Assembly: GCA_023435855.1 (NCBI GenBank)
Contig: JAEZLG010000033.1
Location: 1 to 13,641, forward strand
DNA from: Bacillota bacterium
GTDB lineage: Bacteria > Bacillota > Clostridia > Christensenellales > CAG-138
DNA length: 13,641 nt
Reading direction: 5' to 3'
The translations under genes were made by a program, and so were the position numbers. Below are positions 6,043 to 12,777 of the stretch, one piece after another. The first letter of the stretch is position 1. The number at the start of each line of letters is the position of its first letter. Below the pieces are notes generated by a model. It was not told where the DNA came from. It did not search any database and worked only from the letters and a program-made list of their open reading frames with translations.

Positions 6043-6552
6043 ATGGAAGTGTTTTTTGAGGAAACTGTGTTTTCGCGTGCCGATAAAACGGATGCGAACG
6101 AGGTCGAAATGCTCTACAACGCCGTTCGTTTATGCGGGCGCGAAAATGGTACCACCGATTGGGATGATGATTATCCGGACCGCTCATTTATTGACGGAGA
6201 TATTGCAAACAGCGCGCTATATACGCTTCGCTTTAACGGTGAACTCATTGCGGTAGTAACGATGCTTAAGGAGGACGATCTTGAGGAATGCGATGTAGCG
6301 TGGACGCAAGTAAAATCATGTGTGCTTTCACGGCTGTGCGTGAAGCCGCAGTGCCAAAAGCAGCATGTTGGTGAGTATGTGATGCGCCTTATTACCGATG
6401 AAGCGAAAAAGGAAGGCTATTTGGCAACGCGTCACCTTGCAGCACTCGCAAACCCTGCAAGCCTGCGCCTATATGACCGGATGGGATACAGGAAAATCGG
6501 TAAAGTACATATGTACGATACGGACTTTTACGCATACGAAAAGCTGCTGTAG
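6043..6552 (+). CDS. GNAT family N-acetyltransferase
   Basis: 169 residues. The C-terminal half has the GNAT pattern: a core strand VLSRLCVKPQCQ, the acyl-CoA binding turn QKQHVGEYVMRLITDEAKKE (here QxxV-G in place of the commoner Q/RxxGxG/A), and LAALANPASLRLYDRMGYRK, the usual Asn-Pro/Tyr region ending the fold. The family transfers an acetyl group from acetyl-CoA to an amine; the substrate is unknown. The open frame extends 41 codons upstream, but ATG at 6043 is preferred because AGAAGGAG ends 8 bases before it, and the upstream residues run through the spo0A promoter region and do not look like protein. The gene is divergent from spo0A (261-base gap). Repeat copy 2 starts 10 bases after the stop. 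Confidence 0.85.
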   Translation: MEVFFEETVFSRADKTDANEVEMLYNAVRLCGRENGTTDWDDDYPDRSFIDGDIANSALYTLRFNGELIAVVTMLKEDDLEECDVAWTQVKSCVLSRLCVKPQCQKQHVGEYVMRLITDEAKKEGYLATRHLAALANPASLRLYDRMGYRKIGKVHMYDTDFYAYEKLL

Positions 6553-6562
6553 TAATAGCCCT

Positions 6563-6703
6563 GGGATTGTCAAGGGGCGCACCCCTTGACTTTGCTCCGG
6601 CTTCGGCGGCATGAACGTCGAAACGGATGAAAGCCGCAGGCATTCGTACTTATCACATTTTACCGCCCGGAAATGCGAAGCATTTTAGGTAAAACGTGTA
6701 AAC
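6563..6703. repeat. Structured dispersed repeat, copy 2
   Basis: Same orientation as copy 1. Hairpins: GTCAAGGGG/CCCCTTGAC (6569-6590), TTCGGCG/CGTCGAA (6602-6622, one G-T pair), GCC/GGC around GCA (6633-6641), and the long stem 6653-6664 with 6688-6699 enclosing AAATGC/GCATTT around GAA (6671-6685). Against copy 1, two pairs in the third hairpin and two in the long stem are replaced by different complementary pairs. It forms the 3' flank of the acetyltransferase gene and lies upstream of the ferritin promoter. Confidence 0.9.
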
Positions 6704-6732
6704 TCACAAAAGTGCTAAGGGCACTTTTGTGA
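6704..6732. repeat. 12-bp perfect inverted repeat after repeat copy 2
   Basis: TCACAAAAGTGC (6704-6715) and GCACTTTTGTGA (6721-6732) pair perfectly around TAAGG. It directly abuts repeat copy 2 and could end acetyltransferase transcription, though the following bases (CCTGTGTTACTTTG) give only a poor T tract. Copy 1 is also followed, 15 bases on, by a 12-bp perfect hairpin of unrelated sequence. Confidence 0.6.
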
Positions 6733-6768
6733 CCTGTGTTACTTTGTCACATAACGCTGCAAGCGACA

Positions 6769-6796
6769 TTGTTTTTTTCTATAAGTGGGATATACT
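6769..6796 (+). promoter_or_regulatory. Ferritin gene promoter
   Basis: TTGTTT (6769-6774), a 16-base spacer and TATACT (6791-6796) fit a housekeeping sigma promoter. Transcription would start near 6803, giving a leader of about 47 bases. The leader contains the hairpin GCTCCGA/TCGGAGC (6815-6833), which ends 3 bases before the AAAGGAG ribosome site at 6837-6843. No obvious Fur or PerR operator was recognised. Confidence 0.6.
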
Positions 6797-6849
6797 ATAG
6801 ATAAGGAATAGCGTGCTCCGAGGCTTTCGGAGCTTGAAAGGAGAAAAAC

Positions 6850-7329
6850 ATGAATAAGCTTTATGACGGCTTAAATGAGCAAATGAATTTTGAATTGGAG
6901 TCCGCCTACATCTATGCAACGATGGCTGCTTATGTAAATTCTTTAAATATGAAAGGTATGGAGCACTTCTTGGAGCTTCAGGCGAAGGAGGAAGTGGAAC
7001 ATGCCGAAAGGCTCAAGAAATTCTTACAGGAAACGGGTTACGGGATAAAATACCGTGCACTCAACCCCGGAGACGGCAAATTCTCCTCCATTGAAGATGC
7101 TTTCAAGAAAGCGCTTGCCCATGAAAAGATCGTGACCTCACGAATCCACGCACTTGTGGAAGAAGCACGCGAGGCAAAGGATCAGCGCGTACTTAACCTC
7201 TTAACTTGGTTTGTGGATGAGCAGATTGAGGAAGAAGACACTTTCAACGTTCTCGTGGAGCGCTTGGAGCGCATCGCCGGCCAATGGGCAGGCCTGTATA
7301 TCTTAGACGGTGAGCTAATGCATAGGTAA
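6850..7329 (+). CDS. Ferritin (non-haem, bacterial FtnA type)
   Basis: 159 residues, slightly shorter at the C-terminus than E. coli FtnA (165). The four-helix bundle pattern is clear and every ferroxidase ligand aligns with FtnA: Glu15 (in NEQMNFELES), Glu48 and His51 (AKEEVEHAERL), Glu92 (HEKIVTSRI), Gln125 and Glu128 (VDEQIEEED). The protein should assemble into a cytoplasmic 24-subunit shell that oxidises Fe(II) and stores Fe(III), limiting iron-driven oxidative damage. ATG at 6850 has AAAGGAG 6 bases upstream. It is a single-gene unit with its own promoter at 6769-6796, ended by the bidirectional terminator at 7358-7386. A bacterioferritin is excluded because the haem-ligand methionine region and typical Bfr sequence are not seen. 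Confidence 0.95.
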   Translation: MNKLYDGLNEQMNFELESAYIYATMAAYVNSLNMKGMEHFLELQAKEEVEHAERLKKFLQETGYGIKYRALNPGDGKFSSIEDAFKKALAHEKIVTSRIHALVEEAREAKDQRVLNLLTWFVDEQIEEEDTFNVLVERLERIAGQWAGLYILDGELMHR

Positions 7330-7357
7330 GGATAACGACTTATATTTTGCATAATAA

Positions 7358-7386
7358 AAGGTCCGCAGCATTTAGCTGCGGACCTT
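7358..7386. terminator. Bidirectional intrinsic terminator between ferritin and acetyltransferase genes
   Basis: AAGGTCCGCAGC (7358-7369) pairs perfectly with GCTGCGGACCTT (7375-7386) around ATTTA. On plus it is followed by ATGTTTGATGTTATTATC, on minus by TTATTATGC after the pairing T residues. It lies between two convergent genes and can serve both. Confidence 0.85.
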
Positions 7387-7412
7387 ATGTTTGATGTTAT
7401 TATCTTAGACCG

Positions 7413-7922
7413 TTACTCTTTTATTCGCTCCATGTAGACCGGTATGAAGTTGACATCGCTTTCGCTTTCCTTAAGGTATGCGGGCATTTCCTTTTTAACA
7501 AACTGCAGCCGTTCATACAATGCGACAGCCTTCTTATTTTCCGGATTTGGGTCCACCCAAACTTTTTCTGCGCCGTTAAAAAAGGCTTCCTTTATCGCAT
7601 AGGAAAGTGCTTTTTTTGCGATCCCTTTTCCCCTTGCCGCCAAATGCAGCTTAATATCTAAAGCCGCGGCATTTCCGTGCTCTTGATCAATCGCATATAA
7701 TGCTTCTCCGCAATATCCGAGCGTCTCTTCATAGATCGAATAATGGTTATGCTTCGGTCTGCCCGCATCAATCCATGTATACCACGCTTCCAAGCCTTCC
7801 ATGGTTTCACCCAAACCTTCCGGGAAACCAACGAACTTCATAACTTCACCGTCGTTCCAAAGAGCCAGCACGTTTTTAAGGTCTTCTTTTTCCGTTTCCT
7901 TGACGATGATGTTTTCGTACAT
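7413..7922 (-). CDS. GNAT family N-acetyltransferase (RimJ/RimL-like group)
   Basis: 169 residues from the chosen start. GNAT features: N-terminal IIVKETEKEDLKNVLALW, the acetyl-CoA motif ALDIKLHLAARGKGIAKKAL with the R-G-K-G-I-A turn, and the C-terminal VDPNPENKKAVALYERLQFV, where Asn and Tyr positions close the active site. The substrate is unknown; small-molecule amines or protein N-termini are both possible. The frame extends 18 codons upstream to 7976, but ATG at 7922 is preferred: GGGGGTG lies 6 bases upstream, and the likely promoter -10 (7957-7962) falls between the two candidate starts, so the longer form would not be transcribed. Single-gene unit, convergent with ferritin. Not similar in sequence to the other acetyltransferase in the window beyond the fold. 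Confidence 0.87.
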   Translation of the reverse strand: MYENIIVKETEKEDLKNVLALWNDGEVMKFVGFPEGLGETMEGLEAWYTWIDAGRPKHNHYSIYEETLGYCGEALYAIDQEHGNAAALDIKLHLAARGKGIAKKALSYAIKEAFFNGAEKVWVDPNPENKKAVALYERLQFVKKEMPAYLKESESDVNFIPVYMERIKE

Positions 7923-7956
7923 GACATGCACCCCCGTAGCTTTACATTCTACCGTT

Positions 7957-7986
7957 ATTATAGGAATGCAGTTCAACTTCGCGCAA
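7957..7986 (-). promoter_or_regulatory. Promoter of the second acetyltransferase gene
   Basis: On minus, TATAAT (7957-7962 on plus as ATTATA) is a perfect -10, with TTGCGC (7981-7986) 18 bases upstream as a weak -35. The predicted transcript starts near 7950, about 28 bases before the start at 7922. Confidence 0.55.
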
Positions 7987-8171
7987 TTGATTTTTCAATT
8001 TTAAGAGGTCTTTCCTTTGTAGCTTATGCACGTCATGCTAATGCCGATATTCTTTAGGTACAACCACCAACTTTACTTTTGTGCGTGTAGCCACACCTGT
8101 TGATACCGGGCTAGCCTAAATTAGAATGGGTGAGCTATCGACAAATGCAAATCTATGCTCAGTGTTAATAC

Positions 8172-9713
8172 TTATTCCATGAATTTTACCTTTGTTACCA
8201 ACTCGAGCAGTTCTGCTTTATACGTATCCTCGTTTATATCCGGCAGGGACCCGAGCAGGTCCAAAACGGTATCGAAGGAGGGTGTGCCTGAATATTCCGA
8301 GTTTCTCAGCAACATTCCGAATTCCGATATCGCCGCTGCCAACCTCATATTATCGCTCATTGACGGCGAATAAGAGGAACTTTGTATGGGATAACTCAAA
8401 AGCACGCTGTCGTTTGCATTCGGCTCTTTATAACGAATGCAGACAGTTGCCCATTCCGCGCTCGACGAGCCGGCGTTCTGCTGGTATTTGAGCTCGCTTC
8501 CCGGGACATCAAACCTAGAATCCACAGGTACGACCTCATAAATCACCGTAACCCTGTGGCCGGAACCGATCTCGCCGCCGTCCTTTGTGTCATCGTCAAA
8601 ATCTTCGTCGTTGAGCAACCTGTTTTCGTAGCCGATAAGCCTGTAACCCTTTAGTACTGCGGGGTTAAACTCCACTTGAAGCTTAACGTCCTTGGCTACG
8701 GTAAACAGAGTGCCACCCATTTCCTCGACGAGCACCCTTCTCGCCTCGCTGATATCATCTATATAGGAGTAGTTGCCATTGCCGTTATCGGCCAGCGTCT
8801 CCATCTTATTGTCTTTTATATTTCCCTCGCCAAAACCCATCACCGAGAGATATATTCCGCTTTCGCGTTTCTGCTCAACAAGCCTCTTTAGTGCACCTTC
8901 ACTCGTAACACCCACGTTCAGGTCACCATCCGTCCCAAGGATGACTCTGTTGTTTCCGCCCTCTACAAAGTACTTCTCTGCCAGGTTGTAAGCCGTTTCT
9001 ATCCCTTGGCTGCCGGCCGTACTTCCCCCGGCGGTAAGATCCTCTATCCCTCTCATGATCTCGGCCTTTTCATCACCCGTAGCCCCTCTCATAACCACCC
9101 TGTCCGATGAGGCATAGGTGACTATGGAGACCCTGTCCTGCGGCCTTAATTGCTCGGTAAGCAGGATAAATGCCCTTTTCATGAGCGGGAGCTTGTTTGC
9201 GCTATCCATTGAGCCGGAAACATCCAGCAAAAATACAAAGTTTGCCGGCGGTTGCTCGCTAACGTCTATCTTCGTAGCCTGAAGGCCAATAAGCAGGAGC
9301 TTCGTATCGGCGTTCCATGGGCAATCCGAGAGCTCGGTCGTAACCGAAAACGGCTCTCCGGCGTTCGGTTCGGGATAGTCGTAATAAAAGTAGTTGAGGA
9401 TTTCCTCGATGCGCACAGCGTCCGTTTGCGGCTTTATGCCGTCGTTAATCATACGTCGTATGTTCGCGTACGATGCAGTGTCTACGTCCGCTGCAAAGGT
9501 AGATAGAGGGTTTGTCACGACTGACTTAAATCTGTTTTCGGTAATCGCTGAATACTCTTCGGTGTTGAACTCTTCGTCTGGCCAATACGCATCGGGATAC
9601 ACCGGTTCAGGCGACCCCGATGACGGGGGAGAACAGCCGAAAAACAAGGTAGACAATGCGAGCAATATGGCCATACAGCGTGCGATTATTATCGCTTTTC
9701 TGGTTCGTTTCAT
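8172..9713 (-). CDS. YfbK-type von Willebrand factor A domain lipoprotein
   Basis: 513 residues from the chosen start. An Arg/Lys-rich N-terminus (MKRTRKAIIIAR) and hydrophobic core lead to a probable lipobox FFGC, placing the lipidated Cys at 27, then a Ser/Pro/Gly linker. The YfbK N-terminal region follows (FKSVVTNPLSTFAADVDTAS, RIEEILNYFYYDYPEP), then the VWA domain with an intact metal site: DVSGS at 164-168, Thr in GGSTAG near 232, and Asp in GTDGD near 262. The C-terminal part (VKLQVEFNPAVLKGYRLIGY, then SDNMRLAAAISEFGMLLRNS) matches the DUF3520 region. VWA domains with this site bind partner proteins through a divalent metal; the partner is unknown. ATG at 9713 has AAAAGGAG 8 bases upstream. 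The frame stays open to an ATG at 9809 with a weak ribosome site. A member of the lipoprotein cluster at 8.2-12.5 kb. Confidence 0.9.
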   Translation of the reverse strand: MKRTRKAIIIARCMAILLALSTLFFGCSPPSSGSPEPVYPDAYWPDEEFNTEEYSAITENRFKSVVTNPLSTFAADVDTASYANIRRMINDGIKPQTDAVRIEEILNYFYYDYPEPNAGEPFSVTTELSDCPWNADTKLLLIGLQATKIDVSEQPPANFVFLLDVSGSMDSANKLPLMKRAFILLTEQLRPQDRVSIVTYASSDRVVMRGATGDEKAEIMRGIEDLTAGGSTAGSQGIETAYNLAEKYFVEGGNNRVILGTDGDLNVGVTSEGALKRLVEQKRESGIYLSVMGFGEGNIKDNKMETLADNGNGNYSYIDDISEARRVLVEEMGGTLFTVAKDVKLQVEFNPAVLKGYRLIGYENRLLNDEDFDDDTKDGGEIGSGHRVTVIYEVVPVDSRFDVPGSELKYQQNAGSSSAEWATVCIRYKEPNANDSVLLSYPIQSSSYSPSMSDNMRLAAAISEFGMLLRNSEYSGTPSFDTVLDLLGSLPDINEDTYKAELLELVTKVKFME

Positions 9714-9838
9714 TGCTTTTCTCCTTTTCTTTTCATCCGGTAGTTCGTTGATGGTTCCTTCCACACCCGTGTGTTCTTTAACCGTTGTTAGCGTTTCTGT
9801 ATTTACCATTGTTTCTTCGTTTAAAAATTAACATATGT

Positions 9839-9867
9839 ATTATAGCATTGTAGCATCAGCGTCATAA
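9839..9867 (-). promoter_or_regulatory. Promoter of the VWA lipoprotein gene
   Basis: On minus, TTATGA (9862-9867) and a perfect TATAAT (9839-9844) are separated by 17 bases. Transcription would start near 9832, upstream of both possible start codons (9809 and 9713); with the 9713 start the leader is about 118 bases. Confidence 0.55.
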
Positions 9868-9962
9868 TTTAGTTACACGAGAACACCTAAATATGATGCC
9901 GACCTTTCCCCTATACATAAATTTCCGGACACTTCTGCATTTGCCGAACTCTTGTTAAATCA

Positions 9963-10853
9963 TCATGGAACAGTGATATATCCTTCCTGCCCATTGATGT
10001 ACTTTACATGAGCAACCGGGGATAAATCGATTTCCCAGTTATCCACGATAGTAAGCTCCGTTAACTTTTCGAGGTTGCGCAAAGGTTCTAGGCTCTTGAT
10101 TCCAATGCAGGCCGTCAAATCGAGGAACGTAAGCTCTTTCATGCCGGCAACGGGGGAAAGGTCTTCAAGTTGAGGGCTGTCCTGCAGCAAAAGGCTTTTT
10201 AGATTTATATGGTTTTCAAGTGCTGAAATGTCGGTTACATCACAGTATTTCAGGGAAAGTATGGTGAGCTTTGTCAATCCGGAGAGATTTGCCAGATCGA
10301 TGCCTGTCATTTCAATAAGGCCCAATTCTGTTAGGTTTGATAGAGTGGATAGGGACGATATATCTGCATTATCACAGGGCCACTGAATGGTCAGCGAAGT
10401 AAGCTGCGGAACCTCTTTTAAAAAGTTAAAATCTATTTCGTCACCGCTCAAGCGTAGTGTAAGCACGGTCAGTTTTTTCAGTTCTCCGATTGGTGTTAAG
10501 TCTATATCCTGTTCAAGTCGGTCATCCGATACGATCCATAAGTCCTCCAGGTTTTCGAAATACTTTAAATCCGTAAGGCTGGCAACACCCATCGTAAGCG
10601 AAAGGGTCGTCACGGATTTGAGCTCAGCTGCTGTGACGGGGGTTCCTTCCTGCTTCATGAGCATTTGCCGCACCTCAGCTTCAAAAACCGGATCCTCCCA
10701 TACAACGCCGGGTGGAAGCGTTGGCGAAGCTGTTTGCTCCGACGCGAATGGAGAAACAACAGGGCTTGTTTGTACCGGAGAACATCCCATTAATAAAAGG
10801 ATAAGCAAAAGCAAACTTGTAAGAATGCATGAATGCAGGACAAGTCGTCTCAT
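9963..10853 (-). CDS. Leucine-rich-repeat lipoprotein (internalin-like LRR)
   Basis: 296 residues. Signal peptide MRRLVLHSCILTSLLLLILL ends in lipobox LMGC, with Cys at 24, then a Ser/Pro/Thr linker to about 49. Residues 50-79 (WEDPVFEAEVRQMLMKQEG, then PVTAAELKSV) resemble the helical cap of internalin-type LRR proteins. From about 80 to 280 run eight or so LRRs of 22-24 residues of the L-x-x-L-x-L type with D-I/L-S/T-P/A-L turns (KLTILSLKYCDVTDISALEN, ELTFLDLTACIGIKSLEPLR). No LPXTG anchor or catalytic domain; attachment would be through the lipid. Such proteins bind other proteins. ATG at 10853 has GGAGG 6 bases upstream; the frame extends 20 codons further but without a ribosome site or signal character. 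Its promoter (10988-11016) is consensus. The VWA lipoprotein gene lies downstream on the same strand with its own promoter. Confidence 0.88.
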   Translation of the reverse strand: MRRLVLHSCILTSLLLLILLLMGCSPVQTSPVVSPFASEQTASPTLPPGVVWEDPVFEAEVRQMLMKQEGTPVTAAELKSVTTLSLTMGVASLTDLKYFENLEDLWIVSDDRLEQDIDLTPIGELKKLTVLTLRLSGDEIDFNFLKEVPQLTSLTIQWPCDNADISSLSTLSNLTELGLIEMTGIDLANLSGLTKLTILSLKYCDVTDISALENHINLKSLLLQDSPQLEDLSPVAGMKELTFLDLTACIGIKSLEPLRNLEKLTELTIVDNWEIDLSPVAHVKYINGQEGYITVP

Positions 10854-11504
10854 GAAAGGCCTCCGCTGTTTGAAAGATTTAGCCGGATGGCAAAGGCTGT
10901 AATTCTTCAGCAAAGATCAGAGGTATTTTGTTGCAATAATGTAATAAAATTATAAAATAAATTGATAATTATTTACTGATTGTGCATATTATATCATTGG
11001 AAAACAATAGTGTCAATGCAATCGACTTTTGCACACAAAATATACTAAATCATGTAGCAATTAAAATAGCTTATCAAAAAGTGCCTAAATAAAAACAGGA
11101 TGCATGACTTTTTTAATCAAGCGTCCCGTTGACATTTAAGCTTATTTGGTGGGGAATTACTCCCACTCGTTTCAAATGCGCTTATTTACTGTTTATTCCC
11201 TTTTTTGGCTGTTTCTGGTGGCATAATTTGTCTATTTGTGCTGTTTGTGTTTAGAGTGGCTGAGTTAGTGTACTCAAAATTACTCAGAAAAAATATGAAA
11301 CCAAGGAACCTGCCTGATATATTTTCCAGCAAACTGTATGTAATGTTATTAGATAACGTACATTGACGGGAGCAGATACAAAAATTAGCATTTAAATAGA
11401 TTTACACCTTGTAATTTACTATCTACTTAACCAACTTTTTTCAAATTTCGTTTGCTATACGGCAATTGTTCCTCATAAACATTAAAAGAATATTGCGAGA
11501 TATC
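10854..11504. other. 651-base AT-rich gap without a convincing gene
   Basis: Contains the LRR gene leader and promoter at its left end. From about 11020 to 11500 the sequence is AT-rich with stops in all frames. A minus-strand frame is open from roughly 11390 to the stop at 11186-11188, but has no plausible start with a ribosome site and no recognisable motif. A small inverted repeat GTGGG/CCCAC lies near 11149-11167. This may be decayed DNA, but nothing identifies its source. Confidence 0.6.
10988..11016 (-). promoter_or_regulatory. Perfect consensus promoter of the LRR lipoprotein gene
   Basis: On minus, TTGACA (11011-11016) and TATAAT (10988-10993) are separated by exactly 17 bases, a full match to the housekeeping sigma consensus. 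The start point would be near 10981, leaving an unusually AT-rich leader of about 128 bases before the ATG at 10853. Confidence 0.8.
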
Positions 11505-12032
11505 TTAATATAAATATCTCATAAGTACCCTGTGATTCGATACACCTTCCACTGGCGTTACCTTATTAAGAATTTTCATCCATTGTAGCATTCCTGACTG
11601 ATTATATTTGAAGGTCACAACGGTATATTCTGTTCCAAATGTATATACCCTCTCAGCTGTTATTAAAAACCTTTCCGCTCCGTCTATCGTGTTTTCTACC
11701 CTTGCGAAGCTTACGTTAATATGTACATATCTGGCTGCCTCTGCTTTTATTTTGGGGTATATACTGCTTTTGATTTCACTTATCAACTCGGGTGTGCATA
11801 ATGATCCGAACGCTTCTAATGCTTTATCTGCATTTTCGATAGATGAATTGTTTCCGTACACTGAGTCTGCGAACTCTTGCAGTAGTTCATAGCTTTCCAT
11901 TATACGAATGCTCTTTTCGGTACTAGGCTTATTCTTTACACATCCAGTTAAGCAGTATATTGGACACACGACCAATAATACCAGCGTCACAACCGCGATA
12001 GTCATGTTCTTTCTTGCTTGTCTGTTAGCCAT
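11505..12032 (-). CDS. Small predicted lipoprotein, unknown function (second gene of a pair)
   Basis: 175 residues, family not recognised. A basic N-terminus (MANRQARKN) and hydrophobic core lead to lipobox LTGC, with Cys at 31. The mature part starts with a helical stretch (SYELLQEFADSVYG, then ADKALEAFGSLCTPELISEI) and ends with alternating strand-like segments (RFLITAERVYTFGTEYTVVT, then MLQWMKILNKVTPVEG). This helix-then-strands order is reminiscent of NTF2-like extracellular domains in Gram-positive lipoproteins and conjugation proteins, but that is a guess from pattern only. ATG at 12032 is preferred over one 15 bases upstream because GAGGT sits 8 bases before it; that site lies inside the last codons of the preceding gene, whose stop is 1 base away. 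The two are therefore one operon and probably translationally coupled. Codon use is more AT-rich than spo0A or guaA. Confidence 0.75.
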   Translation of the reverse strand: MANRQARKNMTIAVVTLVLLVVCPIYCLTGCVKNKPSTEKSIRIMESYELLQEFADSVYGNNSSIENADKALEAFGSLCTPELISEIKSSIYPKIKAEAARYVHINVSFARVENTIDGAERFLITAERVYTFGTEYTVVTFKYNQSGMLQWMKILNKVTPVEGVSNHRVLMRYLY

Positions 12033-12033
12033 A

Positions 12034-12501
12034 TTAAAATACCTCATACCCAGTAATCTTTAGCTCGCTGTCTAAATGTATTAACACAGCCTTTGTTCCT
12101 TGGTAGTACTTGTCGTAAATGTGGGACGCTAATATGCAGTCGTTATAGAAGTCTTCTACATAGTAGTCCTCGTAATCTATTTCTTCGCTAAACCCGCTTA
12201 CTCCATCCCCGGGTTCAAAAGTTTGACTGGCCAGTTCAGAGTAATACGCACTATTTATTATGTCACTGTATTCTTCGTAAAAGCTTTTTAATTTTTCTTC
12301 ATCCTTAGATTCATTAGTCAAAAGAAAGCTGATTGCATCGTGATACCTATGCTTATCGAATTCAACTGTCTGCATATTATCATACTTAGCTAAATCTATA
12401 CTTTCTCTGATTTTAGCCCAAACTCTGCCTTCTAAACAAGAAGAAAGCATTAGTGTACTAGTCATAATCGCCAGTATCATTACTACAATCTTTTTAACCA
12501 T
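12034..12501 (-). CDS. Small predicted lipoprotein, unknown function (first gene of a pair)
   Basis: 155 residues, family not recognised. The N-terminus MVKKIVVMILAIMTSTLML followed by SSC is a textbook lipoprotein signal (lipobox LSSC, Cys at 22). The mature protein is acidic and Tyr-rich, with a marked Asp/Glu/Tyr patch (EEIDYEDYYVEDFYNDC, about residues 106-122) and a second Cys in that patch. Before it is a predicted helical region (DEEKLKSFYEEYSDIINSAY), and the end (AVLIHLDSELKITGYEVF) looks like two strands. ATG at 12501 has GAGGT 8-9 bases upstream. It is read from the promoter at 12596-12624 and is followed at once by the second lipoprotein gene. The acidic patch could bind cations or a basic partner; this is inference only. 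Confidence 0.77.
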   Translation of the reverse strand: MVKKIVVMILAIMTSTLMLSSCLEGRVWAKIRESIDLAKYDNMQTVEFDKHRYHDAISFLLTNESKDEEKLKSFYEEYSDIINSAYYSELASQTFEPGDGVSGFSEEIDYEDYYVEDFYNDCILASHIYDKYYQGTKAVLIHLDSELKITGYEVF

Positions 12502-12595
12502 GCTCTCTTACCTCAAAGTACTTTAATGTCTACACGCAGTGAAATCTACAACATGACTTTTAATGAGTTTCTCATTATTTTATAATCTCAATAAA

Positions 12596-12624
12596 ATCAT
12601 AAGATCAAAGTGAAAAAAATTCAA
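12596..12624 (-). promoter_or_regulatory. Promoter of the two-lipoprotein operon
   Basis: On minus, TTGAAT (12619-12624), 17 bases, TATGAT (12596-12601). The start point would be near 12589, giving a leader of about 88 bases containing the small hairpin TAATGAG/CTCATTA (12561-12577, 3-base loop). A TATAAA a little further downstream is a weaker alternative -10. Confidence 0.5.
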
Positions 12625-12677
12625 CATAATTTAAAAAATTAGATGTTGAAACGATTTCCTTACCAAGCACCAACAAT

Positions 12678-12712
12678 AAAGGCTCTGTTGCAGATACAGC
12701 AACAGAGCCTTT
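12678..12712 (-). terminator. Terminator of guaA
   Basis: AAAGGCTCTGTTGC (12678-12691) pairs perfectly over 14 bp with GCAACAGAGCCTTT (12699-12712) around a 7-base loop. On minus the stem ends in TTT and continues ATTGTTGG. It lies about 65 bases past the guaA stop and before the lipoprotein operon promoter. Confidence 0.82.
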
Positions 12713-12777
12713 GCCATCAAAGCTTCAAAATCTTTAATCAGTCCTATCCTGAATAATGTTCATTCGGGAGCTTTTGC

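Noticed and set aside
8137..8145. ATCGACAAA as another 0A box
   Set aside because: One mismatch in the core, and a position past the end of the VWA gene with no promoter nearby; likely chance.
11100..11390. Decayed transposase or other pseudogene on minus in the AT-rich gap
   Set aside because: A minus frame is open for roughly 65-70 codons, then stops and continues briefly, but no transposase motif or terminal inverted repeat could be recognised.
11497..11520. GAGATAT/ATATCTC inverted repeat over the stop of the second small lipoprotein gene
   Set aside because: Only 7 AT-rich base pairs around a 10-base loop with a poor T tract; too weak to call a terminator.
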